From the NCBI RefSeq assembly GCF_000015665.1, contig NC_008817.1:1054001-1118000 (forward strand): 64,000 nt of DNA, in the 5' to 3' direction. Source of the stretch: Prochlorococcus marinus str. MIT 9515. GTDB lineage: Bacteria > Cyanobacteriota > Cyanobacteriia > PCC-6307 > Cyanobiaceae. The translations under genes were made by a program, and so were the position numbers. Below the pieces are notes generated by a model, which saw only the letters and a program-made list of their open reading frames with translations, was not told where the DNA came from and did no database searches. This document shows positions 40,819 to 48,312 of the stretch, in pieces; the stretch's first letter is position 1, and the number at the start of each line of letters is the position of its first letter.

Positions 40819-40947
40819 CTATTTATTAAATGAATAAATCACCGCTTGAATAGCTATAGTAATTGCTCTCTTTGTCATTGGTTGATGTCTTATTGCATAT
40901 TTTAATGTACAGAGGAAACCACATATAGACCAAAGTAGAATTAGCAC
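40819..40947 (-). CDS. Small membrane protein behind a degenerate box
   Basis: 42 residues, GTG start: VLILLWSICGFLCTLKYAIR, then HQPMTKRAITIAIQAVIYSF. Preceded on the minus strand by hairpin GAGGGATAAACCCCTC plus T6 and a weakened box (40978-40993). Coding status moderate. Confidence 0.45.
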   Translation of the reverse strand: MLILLWSICGFLCTLKYAIRHQPMTKRAITIAIQAVIYSFNK

Positions 40948-40950
40948 AAT

Positions 40951-40993
40951 AAAAAAGAGGGGTTTATCCCTCTCAGTTTAGATCGAATCCAAA
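40951..40993 (-). promoter_or_regulatory. Degenerate TTGACA-type box with strong hairpin
   Basis: On the minus strand TTTGGATTCGATCTAA then TAAACT and hairpin AGAGGGATAAACCCCTCT plus T6. It sits 10 bases beyond the cupin gene's stop, so the hairpin may double as that gene's terminator. Confidence 0.55.
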
Positions 40994-41003
40994 TCAGTTT
41001 TAT

Positions 41004-41429
41004 TTATTCTTCCGGGGTCAAAGTAGGTACACCTTCTACTGAAGCCACAGCAACCCACATAACTGCTGAAGAATCACCATTATTAGCCATTGTGTGAGCG
41101 GGAGTATTTGCTGAGAGAACAAATGAATCTCCTTCCTTAAAGGTTTTACTAATCCCTTTCTTTTCAGCAAGCGTTAATTCACCGCTTTCAATATGACCTA
41201 GTAAAGGAGCTGGATGAGAATGTATTGGTATAGTTGCTCCATTTTCAACTTCTACTCTAATCAAACGCATTTCAGCTTTTCCTTTTGGATACTTAAAATT
41301 ATCACCATCAATATTTTTTGAAGAGGTGAAAATTTCTTGAACATCAACAGGAGATTCTGCAGCGATAGTAATATTTGGGTTAATAAGCATTAATGCAAAA
41401 ACTAATGCTATGAATAAATTCTTGATCAT
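41004..41429 (-). CDS. Exported cupin-domain protein
   Basis: 141 residues: signal peptide MIKNLFIALVFALMLINPNITIAA, then a cupin barrel with HSHPAPLLGHIESGELTLAE (metal-binding H-x-H...E region), KEGDSFVLSANTPAHTMAN (second motif with H). Probably a periplasmic metal-binding cupin; substrate unknown. Last gene before att copy 7. Confidence 0.8.
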   Translation of the reverse strand: MIKNLFIALVFALMLINPNITIAAESPVDVQEIFTSSKNIDGDNFKYPKGKAEMRLIRVEVENGATIPIHSHPAPLLGHIESGELTLAEKKGISKTFKEGDSFVLSANTPAHTMANNGDSSAVMWVAVASVEGVPTLTPEE

Positions 41430-41856
41430 GAATTTGAATTTATAGAAAATTATTTAGACTTATGTTATTTATTTTTTAAATATCTGTCAGTATTTGATTT
41501 AACTATTTAATTTTTTGTTAGTTGACTGTTAAACAATACAAATATAAGATCGATCTTGAAAGACATTATTTAATCGACTTATTTAATAAGAGAAACTAGG
41601 TCGTCCAATCGAGAGCTGAGGCTATATATTTTAAAGGCATTTATCTGTACGATATTGAGACTCAAACTCGTTCCAGCTAATTATATAAACCCTACTCATT
41701 TTGTGAAAATATTGACTAATCTCAGATTAACAAAAGAGTTCTTTAGGAGAAATAGATCGCAGGTTCAAATCCTATCGACCCGAATCTTAGAATCCAATTT
41801 TTAGAAAGGTTTCCCAGCCTATCTTTTTTTATTGGTTACATTTTAGAATAATCCTA
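41430..41856. other. Intergenic region containing att copy 7
   Basis: No gene. ACTAGGTCGT at 41595-41604 is a short second match to the tRNA variable region, about 150 bases before copy 7, echoing 23356 and 24952. Confidence 0.5.
41737..41784 (+). repeat. tRNA-Pro 3' fragment (att-like copy 7, degenerate)
   Basis: AGTTCTTTAGGAGAAATAGATCGCAGG-TTCAAAT-CCTATCG-ACCCGA in order: the anticodon loop is decayed, while the T-arm and acceptor 3' strand remain. A terminator-like AGGTTTCCCAGCCT plus T7 follows, as after the tRNA itself. Confidence 0.78.
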
Positions 41857-41922
41857 ATGAGAGAAATTTTGCTATGCCTTGCAATACTTTTCTGTCTGAA
41901 GTCGCTTACTACAGAAAAACTC

Positions 41923-41994
41923 TTAAATAAGTAATAAACAAACAATCGTTCCAATACTAAAAATTAAACTCCAACCCTGAGAATTAATTTTCAT
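41923..41994 (-). CDS. Possible 23-residue membrane peptide (MKINSQGW type)
   Basis: MKINSQGWSLIFSIGTIVCL then LLI. Decayed relatives of its start occur at about 36563-36592 (with a stop) and about 50872-50900, so it is a repeated small gene; translation uncertain. Confidence 0.4.
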   Translation of the reverse strand: MKINSQGWSLIFSIGTIVCLLLI

Positions 41995-42005
41995 TTATTT
42001 TTTAC

Positions 42006-42161
42006 TTAATCTCTTCCATGGATACTACGGAAATTACCAAAAAATTCGAACTGCTCTCTATTTATACCCAGATTCTGTATAAGCTTTGAAGTTGTAAAAA
42101 GCCCCATTCTAAAAGTTGATTTACTTGAAAGAGTAAATTGATTGTTTTTTGAATTTGCCAT
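42006..42161 (-). CDS. Small hypothetical protein
   Basis: 51 residues: MANSKNNQFTLSSKSTFRMG, LFTTSKLIQNLGINREQFEF, then FGNFRSIHGRD. Polar, Asn/Phe-rich; no family recognised. Confidence 0.45.
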   Translation of the reverse strand: MANSKNNQFTLSSKSTFRMGLFTTSKLIQNLGINREQFEFFGNFRSIHGRD

Positions 42162-42447
42162 AAATCAGATAAAACATAATTACATATATAGTAATTATTT
42201 TGCTTTTAAATATCTATAAACTTGAAGGATTACCCTCTTAACATTCTAATTAATTTCTAATTTTCCTCATAAAACTATTCGTTTAATTAATTCCTATTTG
42301 AATTACTGAAATCAACTTTTTCAAATTGATTAAAAGTAAAAAATCTTTTCATAAATAAGCTTTTAGCCTTAATCAACTATCTAGGAAATGATAAATATTT
42401 TTTGTTAAGCAAAAATTAATCAAATATTTCAAGAAAATAAAATTTCA

Positions 42448-42618
42448 TTAATAATGAAAAAAAGGAACTTCTTCAACTTGTCGTGGAGCATAATCACAAA
42501 TACCAAATTGCATACATTCAATTTGATCATCAGTTAATTTCCTATCAATTGAGAAGATCTCAAGCAAACTACCAATAAATTTTTGAATTTTATGTTTAAT
42601 GGGATTCCCGCAAGTCAT
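42448..42618 (-). CDS. Small cysteine-containing protein
   Basis: 56 residues: MTCGNPIKHKIQKFIGSLLE, IFSIDRKLTDDQIECMQFGI, CDYAPRQVEEVPFFHY. A near-perfect ribosome site (TAGGAGGT) lies seven bases before the ATG, which strongly supports translation. Function unknown. Confidence 0.7.
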   Translation of the reverse strand: MTCGNPIKHKIQKFIGSLLEIFSIDRKLTDDQIECMQFGICDYAPRQVEEVPFFHY

Positions 42619-42778
42619 AATTAACCTCCTATGATCTAACAGTTTTATAGTATTAGTGATAGGAAAAAATCAAGAGTGGTAATACCTAAAATAAAAATCC
42701 TCAATATAATAGGGTTTAAATATTTCACTATATTCATAATCAGTATTTTTGCTCTATAAAATTCTAATCATCACCTCT

Positions 42779-42806
42779 AAGTTAAACCCAATGATTGAGG
42801 TTTAAC
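42779..42806. terminator. Hairpin before 42810
   Basis: AGTTAAACC ... GGTTTAACT, a perfect 9-bp stem with a 10-base loop, ending just before the ATG at 42810. No long T-run, so it may be a 5' UTR structure rather than a terminator. Confidence 0.6.
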
Positions 42807-42809
42807 TTC

Positions 42810-42932
42810 ATGAGTAAGTACAAGACGAAATACTTTAAAAAAACAAAAAAAATCAATCACACCATTTGGTTAGATAAATTAATAAATCAACTTGAAACAA
42901 AAAGAAGGGAGTTTGATCATGAATACATTTAG
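42810..42932 (+). CDS. Small basic protein overlapping the twin-CX3C gene
   Basis: 40 residues: MSKYKTKYFKKTKKINHTIW, then LDKLINQLETKRREFDHEYI. It overlaps the next gene by 14 bases in another frame, suggesting coupling. No family recognised. Confidence 0.5.
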   Translation: MSKYKTKYFKKTKKINHTIWLDKLINQLETKRREFDHEYI

Positions 42933-43083
42933 AGACAAACACTTCAAAAATGGATTGAACCCTAAGAATTCTTTTTATTATTGTCTTCGTAGTTGCGAAC
43001 TCAAAAGCACTTATGAAAATTCTATAGAGGAATGTGTGGAAAATTGTGAACTTAAACTATTACCAAAGAATCTCGATTGCTAA
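42919..43083 (+). CDS. Twin CX3C mini-protein
   Basis: 54 residues from ATG 42919 (GGGAG seven bases upstream; an in-frame TTG at 42892 is less likely). The sequence has CLRSC (CX3C), a 15-residue linker, then CVENC (CX3C), and a final Cys. Paired CX3C motifs form disulfide-locked helical hairpins in eukaryotic CHCH/Tim proteins; whether that applies here is inference. Confidence 0.65.
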   Translation: MNTFRDKHFKNGLNPKNSFYYCLRSCELKSTYENSIEECVENCELKLLPKNLDC

Positions 43084-43170
43084 AAATTAAAAGCTTTTGT
43101 CTGTGATTATTCTTTGGAATATTAAATACTAAAATAAATACTTCAAAATTAACTAATCTTGTTTTTTATT

Positions 43171-43186
43171 TTAGATTGACTGTCAA
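43171..43186 (-). promoter_or_regulatory. Orphan TTGACAGTCAAT box
   Basis: On the minus strand TTGACAGTCAATCTAA then TAAAAT. No gene follows within 80 bases on that strand, so it is probably a leftover promoter or drives an unseen RNA. Confidence 0.5.
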
Positions 43187-43200
43187 AAACTAATTGCCAC

Positions 43201-43350
43201 TTAATTCTTATCTACCACTTCTCCTCCATGCTCTCTCGCTATTACATCTAAACACCTAAGAATATCTTTATCTTTTAAAAGATCTGTTTGCTTCAAATAA
43301 CTAAGAAGAGTTCTTATTTGATCAATTGTGTTTTCCTGTAATTCTTGCAT
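43201..43350 (-). CDS. Small family protein (KDxDxLxxLDxIAxxxGG), copy 1
   Basis: 49 residues from ATG 43350: MQELQENTIDQIRTLLSYLK, QTDLLKDKDILRCLDVIARE, HGGEVVDKN. A longer frame to 43389 overlaps the ligase-like gene and is not favoured. It shares its pattern with the gene at 51062 (T-x-x-x-R-x-x-L...KDxDxL...GGxVV). It starts three bases from the ligase-like stop. Confidence 0.65.
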   Translation of the reverse strand: MQELQENTIDQIRTLLSYLKQTDLLKDKDILRCLDVIAREHGGEVVDKN

Positions 43351-43352
43351 AA

Positions 43353-44108
43353 TTAAAAATTTATTGCCATCTGCCAGTAAGGATAGCAACCAACAGATTT
43401 TTCTCTAATTAATTGTAATTTTCTGGAATTTAGTTTAACTACTATTCCATCTGTTGGATATTGAGTAAATAGTTTTTTTTCAGCCCATTGTTTTCTATAC
43501 ATTTCAACTTGAGTTAAATACTTTAAACTCTTATATTCTGGAATTGTAAAACCCAACTTCTTCAAATACACCAAAGAATCATGTTCATTTAATCTGCCAT
43601 TAATTATCTGAAAGCCACAAAAGCTGAGATGATCGTTTTTACTGGCTTCATTCCGAAGATAACCACCTGCCTTTCTTTGAGAATAAGTTGGCCTTTCATT
43701 TTCCAATGGGGCAAAGAGCTCTCCTCTCACTTGGATTAAACCTTTAACTTTTATCTCATTTGGAACATCAAGAATCTCTTTTATTTTGTTAGTAACATCA
43801 TCACCTTTTCTTGAAATTGCTTTTATTAATTGGCCATCAATATATTGAATACCGATTGCGCAACCATCAATTTTAGGTTCAATAATTAATCTTGTATTTG
43901 GCAATAATCCTTCTAAAAATTCTGAAATTTTATCTTTTGGCAATGATGGTAAAGGTAATATTGATTTTTTATGAAAGTAATTAGCTTTTGGATTTACTCG
44001 ATATAAATTAGCTTCTAATTGATCGAATTGGACATCACTAATTAAAGGAGTTCCCATTCTATAATTATGGTCATACCATTCAATTCTTTCTTCTAAATAA
44101 ATTGTCAT
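43353..44108 (-). CDS. NAD-dependent DNA ligase-like protein, adenylation domain only
   Basis: 251 residues. Domain Ia is present (YDHNYRMGTPLISDVQFDQL, like LigA's YY...ISDAEYD), then the nucleotidyltransferase motif I EPKIDG (Lys near 98), RGELFAP (motif III), GYLRNEASKND and YPTDGIVVKLN (motif IV). The protein stops at YWQMAINF, where LigA motif V is. The OB, zinc-finger, HhH and BRCT domains are all missing. It can perhaps bind NAD and self-adenylate, but nick sealing is doubtful. Preceded by a TTGACAGTCGAT box. Confidence 0.85.
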   Translation of the reverse strand: MTIYLEERIEWYDHNYRMGTPLISDVQFDQLEANLYRVNPKANYFHKKSILPLPSLPKDKISEFLEGLLPNTRLIIEPKIDGCAIGIQYIDGQLIKAISRKGDDVTNKIKEILDVPNEIKVKGLIQVRGELFAPLENERPTYSQRKAGGYLRNEASKNDHLSFCGFQIINGRLNEHDSLVYLKKLGFTIPEYKSLKYLTQVEMYRKQWAEKKLFTQYPTDGIVVKLNSRKLQLIREKSVGCYPYWQMAINF

Positions 44109-44119
44109 ATATTTCTTAG

Positions 44120-44167
44120 CACTTTAAAAAAGAATCTAATTACCTCTTATTTTAGATCGACTGTCAA
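44120..44167 (-). promoter_or_regulatory. TTGACAGTCGAT box upstream of the ligase-like gene
   Basis: On the minus strand TTGACAGTCGATCTAA (44167-44152), TAAAAT, then a weak AGAGGTAATTAGATTCT stem and T6, about 16 bases before the ATG at 44108. Confidence 0.65.
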
Positions 44168-44256
44168 TTAATTATTTCCTCTTAAAGATGAACTTAATAT
44201 AAGGAATTATCAAATTAAATTTATGCTTAAATATTCCAGTTCTCATTAAATTACAC

Positions 44257-44436
44257 ATGTATTATTCAGAAACTAAAGTGATAATGGGTGGGCTAGCCCA
44301 TATTCCTATCTTGATTTTCATAGTAAATTTTATTAAAGGTAAGTTTATAGCCATAGCAGAGAAAGTAAAAATAGTTGAAAGTAAAAAAGAGGCAATAAAA
44401 ATAAAAGAGAGCGAAGTCAAAGCGGAACATCCATAA
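44257..44436 (+). CDS. Membrane-anchored charged-helix protein
   Basis: 59 residues: MYYSETKVIMGGLAHIPILI, helix to FIVNFIKGKF, then the alternating Lys/Glu tail AIAEKVKIVESKKEAIKIKE. The opposite-strand frame here (Phe/Tyr-rich) is its shadow. Function unknown. Confidence 0.6.
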   Translation: MYYSETKVIMGGLAHIPILIFIVNFIKGKFIAIAEKVKIVESKKEAIKIKESEVKAEHP

Positions 44437-44993
44437 AGGGTAGAAAAAGTTAAAAATAAAGAGGAATTTATCCCTCAAAATTCCCGATCCACCAGAGAAA
44501 AAACTTTTTATGGGAAGGTTTATCAGCCTGTCTTTTTTATTTCTTTCTATTAAGGGGGATAATATAGCATAGATTATTCAACACCTTCGATACCTTACTT
44601 TCAAATACCGCTCTATATGAGTAAGAGAAAACATGAAATAAAAACAAATATTACTCACATTTAAGAAATGAAAATCAACCTGAAATCTCCCTAAACGAGT
44701 AAAAAATCTAAAACAATATTTGGTATTCGTTTAATAGATACAGGAATTATGGTTATTTCAAAAAAGCTTGTAAGATATTCAAAAGGATAATGCATTTAAG
44801 GGTACAAAAATTGAACTTTAAAAATAAATAAAAAAATATCCTTTATATTTTAAACGTAATTTATACCCATGCTCACATTATTCGTGAGCATTGAATTTAT
44901 TTTACGTTCAAAGAATTAACTTAAAAATGGTATAAATTTGGCTTGATTAGAAATCAGATCTATTTTAATCTTCTATGAAATAATAATTAAAAA
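44437..44993. other. Intergenic region with hairpin at 44871
   Basis: No gene. Near the left end TTTATGGGAAGG...CAGCCTGTCTTTTTT resembles the trailer behind the tRNA fragments, without the tRNA. A perfect 8-bp hairpin is at 44871-44893. Confidence 0.5.
44871..44893. promoter_or_regulatory. Perfect 8-bp hairpin
   Basis: ATGCTCAC-ATTATTC-GTGAGCAT, 101 bases upstream of the gene at 44994, with no T-run. Could be an operator dyad or RNA structure. Confidence 0.55.
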
Positions 44994-45230
44994 ATGTTTG
45001 CAGCAAATCAAACTAAAAAAACAGAAATAGAACTTCAAAAGAATATAAAAATTATAGATCCTTTAACAATATGGCTTATTAGGATTGCATGTTTATTGAT
45101 AATTATTGTTTTTAGTGGTCTTTTAATAGGTCTTCCCATTGCAATATCAATTGGGCAGTCTTTAATTAATAACACCTTTTTAAACGCTAAAGAAATCTTG
45201 AGAAATCTTTTTGAAACATCACTAGCGTGA
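44994..45230 (+). CDS. Small membrane protein
   Basis: 78 residues with one long or two short helices (IWLIRIACLLIIIVFSGLLI and GLPIAISIGQSL) between a charged N-terminus and ILRNLFETSLA. No family recognised. Confidence 0.6.
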   Translation: MFAANQTKKTEIELQKNIKIIDPLTIWLIRIACLLIIIVFSGLLIGLPIAISIGQSLINNTFLNAKEILRNLFETSLA

Positions 45231-45629
45231 TTTATGTGAAGACTAGAAATTGATAAAGCTACAGCAGCTAGTGTTAGTTTGATTAGTAAAATAATATAAT
45301 CGGATGAAGAATTTGATTAATAACTATCTAAATACAGAATTTCTATAAGAGCATAAAAAATTTACAAACTACTAAACATTTTTTAAAAATCGTTATTTTT
45401 ATCTTTGTCTTCCTTTTTTGCAATTCTTTTTAAAATTAATTATGAAAATTTATCTTCAGAAAGTCTTTTTTTAATCTTTACCCTTCCTACTTTTTAATAA
45501 TTTAATTCAAATTGATTTTAATTTATTTTAACAAGACTAGGTTTTGCAAGTAAAGCTAAAAAGGATTTAAAGTCTCTACATAAAAAGAGCAAATTGGTAG
45601 CTAGAGTTTTGATAATACAAAAAATATAT
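45231..45629. other. AT-rich stretch without gene
   Basis: I see no reading frame, RNA gene or clear repeat in these 399 bases. Confidence 0.5.
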
Positions 45630-45878
45630 TTAAAAATAACTCTTAAATATATTAGTTTTTTTCCATCCTTCTTCTAATAATTTCTTATATTCTTTTCTCG
45701 CATCTTCAATACTTTCCACTCTGCTACCTTTGATTACTGGTTTACTTGCACTTTTATAAACACAACCATAACTAATCTCCATTGCATCAATACTTTGAGA
45801 GGGTTTAGAAACATCTTCAAATGGTTTGAATACTTTTATTCGATTTCTATTCTTATTTATCAAACAAAAAATCTCCAT
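45630..45878 (-). CDS. DUF1651 family protein, paralogue 3
   Basis: 82 residues: MEIFCLINKNRNRIKVFKPF, YGCVYKSASKPVIKGSRVES, then IEDARKEYKKLLEEGWKKTN. The C-terminal DARKEYxxLxxxGW block matches the other two DUF1651 proteins. The ATG shares one base with the preceding stop (TAATG), so it is coupled to the gene at 45878. Confidence 0.75.
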   Translation of the reverse strand: MEIFCLINKNRNRIKVFKPFEDVSKPSQSIDAMEISYGCVYKSASKPVIKGSRVESIEDARKEYKKLLEEGWKKTNIFKSYF

Positions 45879-46117
45879 TAATCACCTTTGAGTCTTAATT
45901 CCGGGAAGCAATTAGCAATAATTATCAACTGATATACCTCCTCACTATCATAATTTTTATTTGGAACTCCACTTCCTACTTCTATTCCTTTAGCTTTCAT
46001 CTTCTTTAAAATAAGATCTTGTCTTTCTTGGCTAGACATTGACTTATATTTTTTTATTCTTTCTTTTTTATCCAAAATTAAGAAAATTATCATTATTGTC
46101 TCAATAATATAAAGCAA
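45878..46117 (-). CDS. Small protein coupled to DUF1651
   Basis: 79 residues: hydrophobic start MLYIIETIMIIFLIL, then KYKSMSSQERQDLILKKMKA and GIEVGSGVPNKNYDSEEVYQ. An internal ATG (MSSQERQ) would give a soluble 53-residue form. Function unknown. Confidence 0.55.
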   Translation of the reverse strand: MLYIIETIMIIFLILDKKERIKKYKSMSSQERQDLILKKMKAKGIEVGSGVPNKNYDSEEVYQLIIIANCFPELRLKGD

Positions 46118-46266
46118 GCTCCATTCTTGTGAGTAATCTTAATTAAATAAATTTTTTAATATAAAATAATATTTTTAATAAAATATCTATAAATCATGAA
46201 GGATTTCTTTCCTATTATTCCATATCTAAACTAAATGTCTTGCCTAAATTTAAGAAAGGATAAAAA

Positions 46267-47577
46267 TTAATTAGAAGAACCAACTCCAAAGAATGAATTA
46301 GCAATAAATAACAAACTAAATGCAGTTAGAAATATTAATCCTATCCAACAAATACTTTTTAAGAAGAAACCGAATCTATGCTTAGTAGGGACTAAATCAC
46401 TGTTGATAGTATCCATTGCCATCCATGCAAAAATTGGAGCAGTCAAAAAACTTCCTGTCATTGCTCCGAAAACAAAATCTTTAACCCCTATTCCACCCGA
46501 CCTTGCAATTAATAATGCAAGCAATGAGGCAAATATATGCAAAACCATCCAGTTGCGAAAACGAGTTTTCTCAGATGATGATTCCATATGTCCCTTATCA
46601 GTACCTTTCAATAAACCTTGTATTGAAGAAATGCTCCTTGGATAGGCATCTAGACAAGTTAATGTTGTACTAAACATGGCTGCAAATGAAGCGGGAATAA
46701 TTATCCACTTAGACCAATCTCCAATAGAGTTTGTATATAAACGAATTAATTTTTGAGCAAAGAAAACACCGCTACCTGAAAGCATTTCATCTCCAGTTCC
46801 ATACATTGTTATCGCGCCGAGAGTTACAAAGAAAATTGCTGTAACAACGGTTATTAAGTAACCAAGATTAAAATCAAATTCTGATTCTTTAACATTTGGT
46901 TTATAATTTGAATCCTTAGATCTTGAGAACATCCATAAGGAGGGCCACACACACAGTTCCACAGGACATGGCATCCATCCCATCAAGGGTATTAAAAAAC
47001 TCAAATTTGATAATTTCCATGGACTTATCTTTGGTTCAATCCAACTAACTGAGAGTGATTCATTAAATGAGCCTTTTGATAAAAGGGATATGACAGCAAA
47101 TAAAGTTAGAAAGGTTAATAAAGCCACAAGAAATTTAGAAATCCTATCAAGGGCTCTATATTCCCCAAATAATAGAATCAAACCACAAACAATAAGAATT
47201 CCAATGGATAAATCCATTGCAGGAAAGTCAGAAAATAAGGGTATAGAAGTTAGAAGAACGCCAGAAACAAAACTTACAGCCGCTATAGTAAAAGTACCTG
47301 TTATCAAACTAACAATTACGAATATCGGTAGATAAAGAGAATTTTTCTCTTTAAATCCCTCCAGCAAAGATTTGCCAGTGCTTGAAGTGAAACGTGTACC
47401 GACTAGTAAAAAAGGGTACTTTAGTAAATTTGTAATTAAAATTAGTCCAACCAATCCAAAACCAAATCTTGCACCAGCAGTTGTTGATGACAAAAGATGT
47501 GATCCTCCTATTGCTGCTCCAGCTAATAAGATTCCCGGCCCAAGACTTTTTTGTATGCCCTGCTTTGTTAAATCCAT
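46267..47577 (-). CDS. NRAMP-family-related transporter without the DPGN motif
   Basis: 436 residues, about 11 helices: SLGPGILLAGAAIGGSHLLSST in helix 1 and MGWMPCPVELCVWPSLWMFS in helix 6. Canonical NRAMP proteins have DPGN in helix 1 and MPH in helix 6 as the Mn/Fe site; here these are AIGG and MPCPVE. The substrate may therefore not be a transition metal. Followed upstream on the same strand by a DoxX gene, 34 bases away. Confidence 0.82.
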   Translation of the reverse strand: MDLTKQGIQKSLGPGILLAGAAIGGSHLLSSTTAGARFGFGLVGLILITNLLKYPFLLVGTRFTSSTGKSLLEGFKEKNSLYLPIFVIVSLITGTFTIAAVSFVSGVLLTSIPLFSDFPAMDLSIGILIVCGLILLFGEYRALDRISKFLVALLTFLTLFAVISLLSKGSFNESLSVSWIEPKISPWKLSNLSFLIPLMGWMPCPVELCVWPSLWMFSRSKDSNYKPNVKESEFDFNLGYLITVVTAIFFVTLGAITMYGTGDEMLSGSGVFFAQKLIRLYTNSIGDWSKWIIIPASFAAMFSTTLTCLDAYPRSISSIQGLLKGTDKGHMESSSEKTRFRNWMVLHIFASLLALLIARSGGIGVKDFVFGAMTGSFLTAPIFAWMAMDTINSDLVPTKHRFGFFLKSICWIGLIFLTAFSLLFIANSFFGVGSSN

Positions 47578-47611
47578 TTATAATGTCTTTTGATGAGATA
47601 TTCAAGCCTAT

Positions 47612-48043
47612 CTAATTATCTTCATTCAAATCAGAATACTCAATTTCTTTTGTTTCTAGGTTTGAAGATGGATTTAAGTAATTAATCTTAGATTTATCTA
47701 TCGCCACTAATAATCCTCCAATTAATGATAGATTTCGAGTAATCGCCATTAATTGAAATGGTACTAAGTGAAAAATAATTGTAGTAGGGACTAAAAAAAT
47801 AAGAAGCAGCGTACAAGCAAGTTTAGTTTTTTCTGAAAAGATCAAAAGAACTGTACCGCTTATCAAAAGAACTATTGCTCCAATTAACATAACTATTGAA
47901 AATGATTCGGGGAATCCTCTGCTAGCTATGTAATTAACTTGACTACCAAAATTTGTAATTTTTCCGGGTATTGCATTTACAAAAATTGCGCTTAGCAATA
48001 ATTTACCAAGAAAATTTAAAGAATAGAATTTTCTTAAGTCCAT
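47612..48043 (-). CDS. DoxX-family membrane protein
   Basis: 143 residues, four helices: LLLSAIFVNAIPGKITNFG, FSIVMLIGAIVLLISGTVLL, LACTLLLIFLVPTTIIFHLV and the loop QLMAITRNLSLIGGLL. DoxX proteins are small quinone- or redox-associated membrane proteins of uncertain role. Probably in one operon with the NRAMP-like gene. Confidence 0.82.
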   Translation of the reverse strand: MDLRKFYSLNFLGKLLLSAIFVNAIPGKITNFGSQVNYIASRGFPESFSIVMLIGAIVLLISGTVLLIFSEKTKLACTLLLIFLVPTTIIFHLVPFQLMAITRNLSLIGGLLVAIDKSKINYLNPSSNLETKEIEYSDLNEDN

Positions 48044-48312
48044 AAAAAAAAGTTTCGGTTAATACATAAATAACGTTCTTTCTTTTTATTTTCAAGTTAT
48101 TTGACTTTTCTAAATAATTAAGAAACTGCCTTAAAATTAAAAATCATCTTGGGACTCTAAGTAATTAATGAAGTAAACTTAAGAATTAATCCTTTATCAT
48201 TAGAACAATAAATTAACAACTATTATATGAATGCTAAATCAATCTATTAAAGTCATTACTTTTTTCGTGAAGTCAATTAAATTTAAAATAAATAAAAGGT
48301 AACTTTTTCAAA

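Noticed and set aside
44293-44478. 61-residue minus-strand frame rich in Phe and Tyr
   Set aside because: Low-complexity shadow of the Lys/Glu-rich gene at 44257-44436 on the other strand.
46403-47593. Several plus-strand frames within the NRAMP-like gene
   Set aside because: All are shadows of the 436-residue minus-strand protein.
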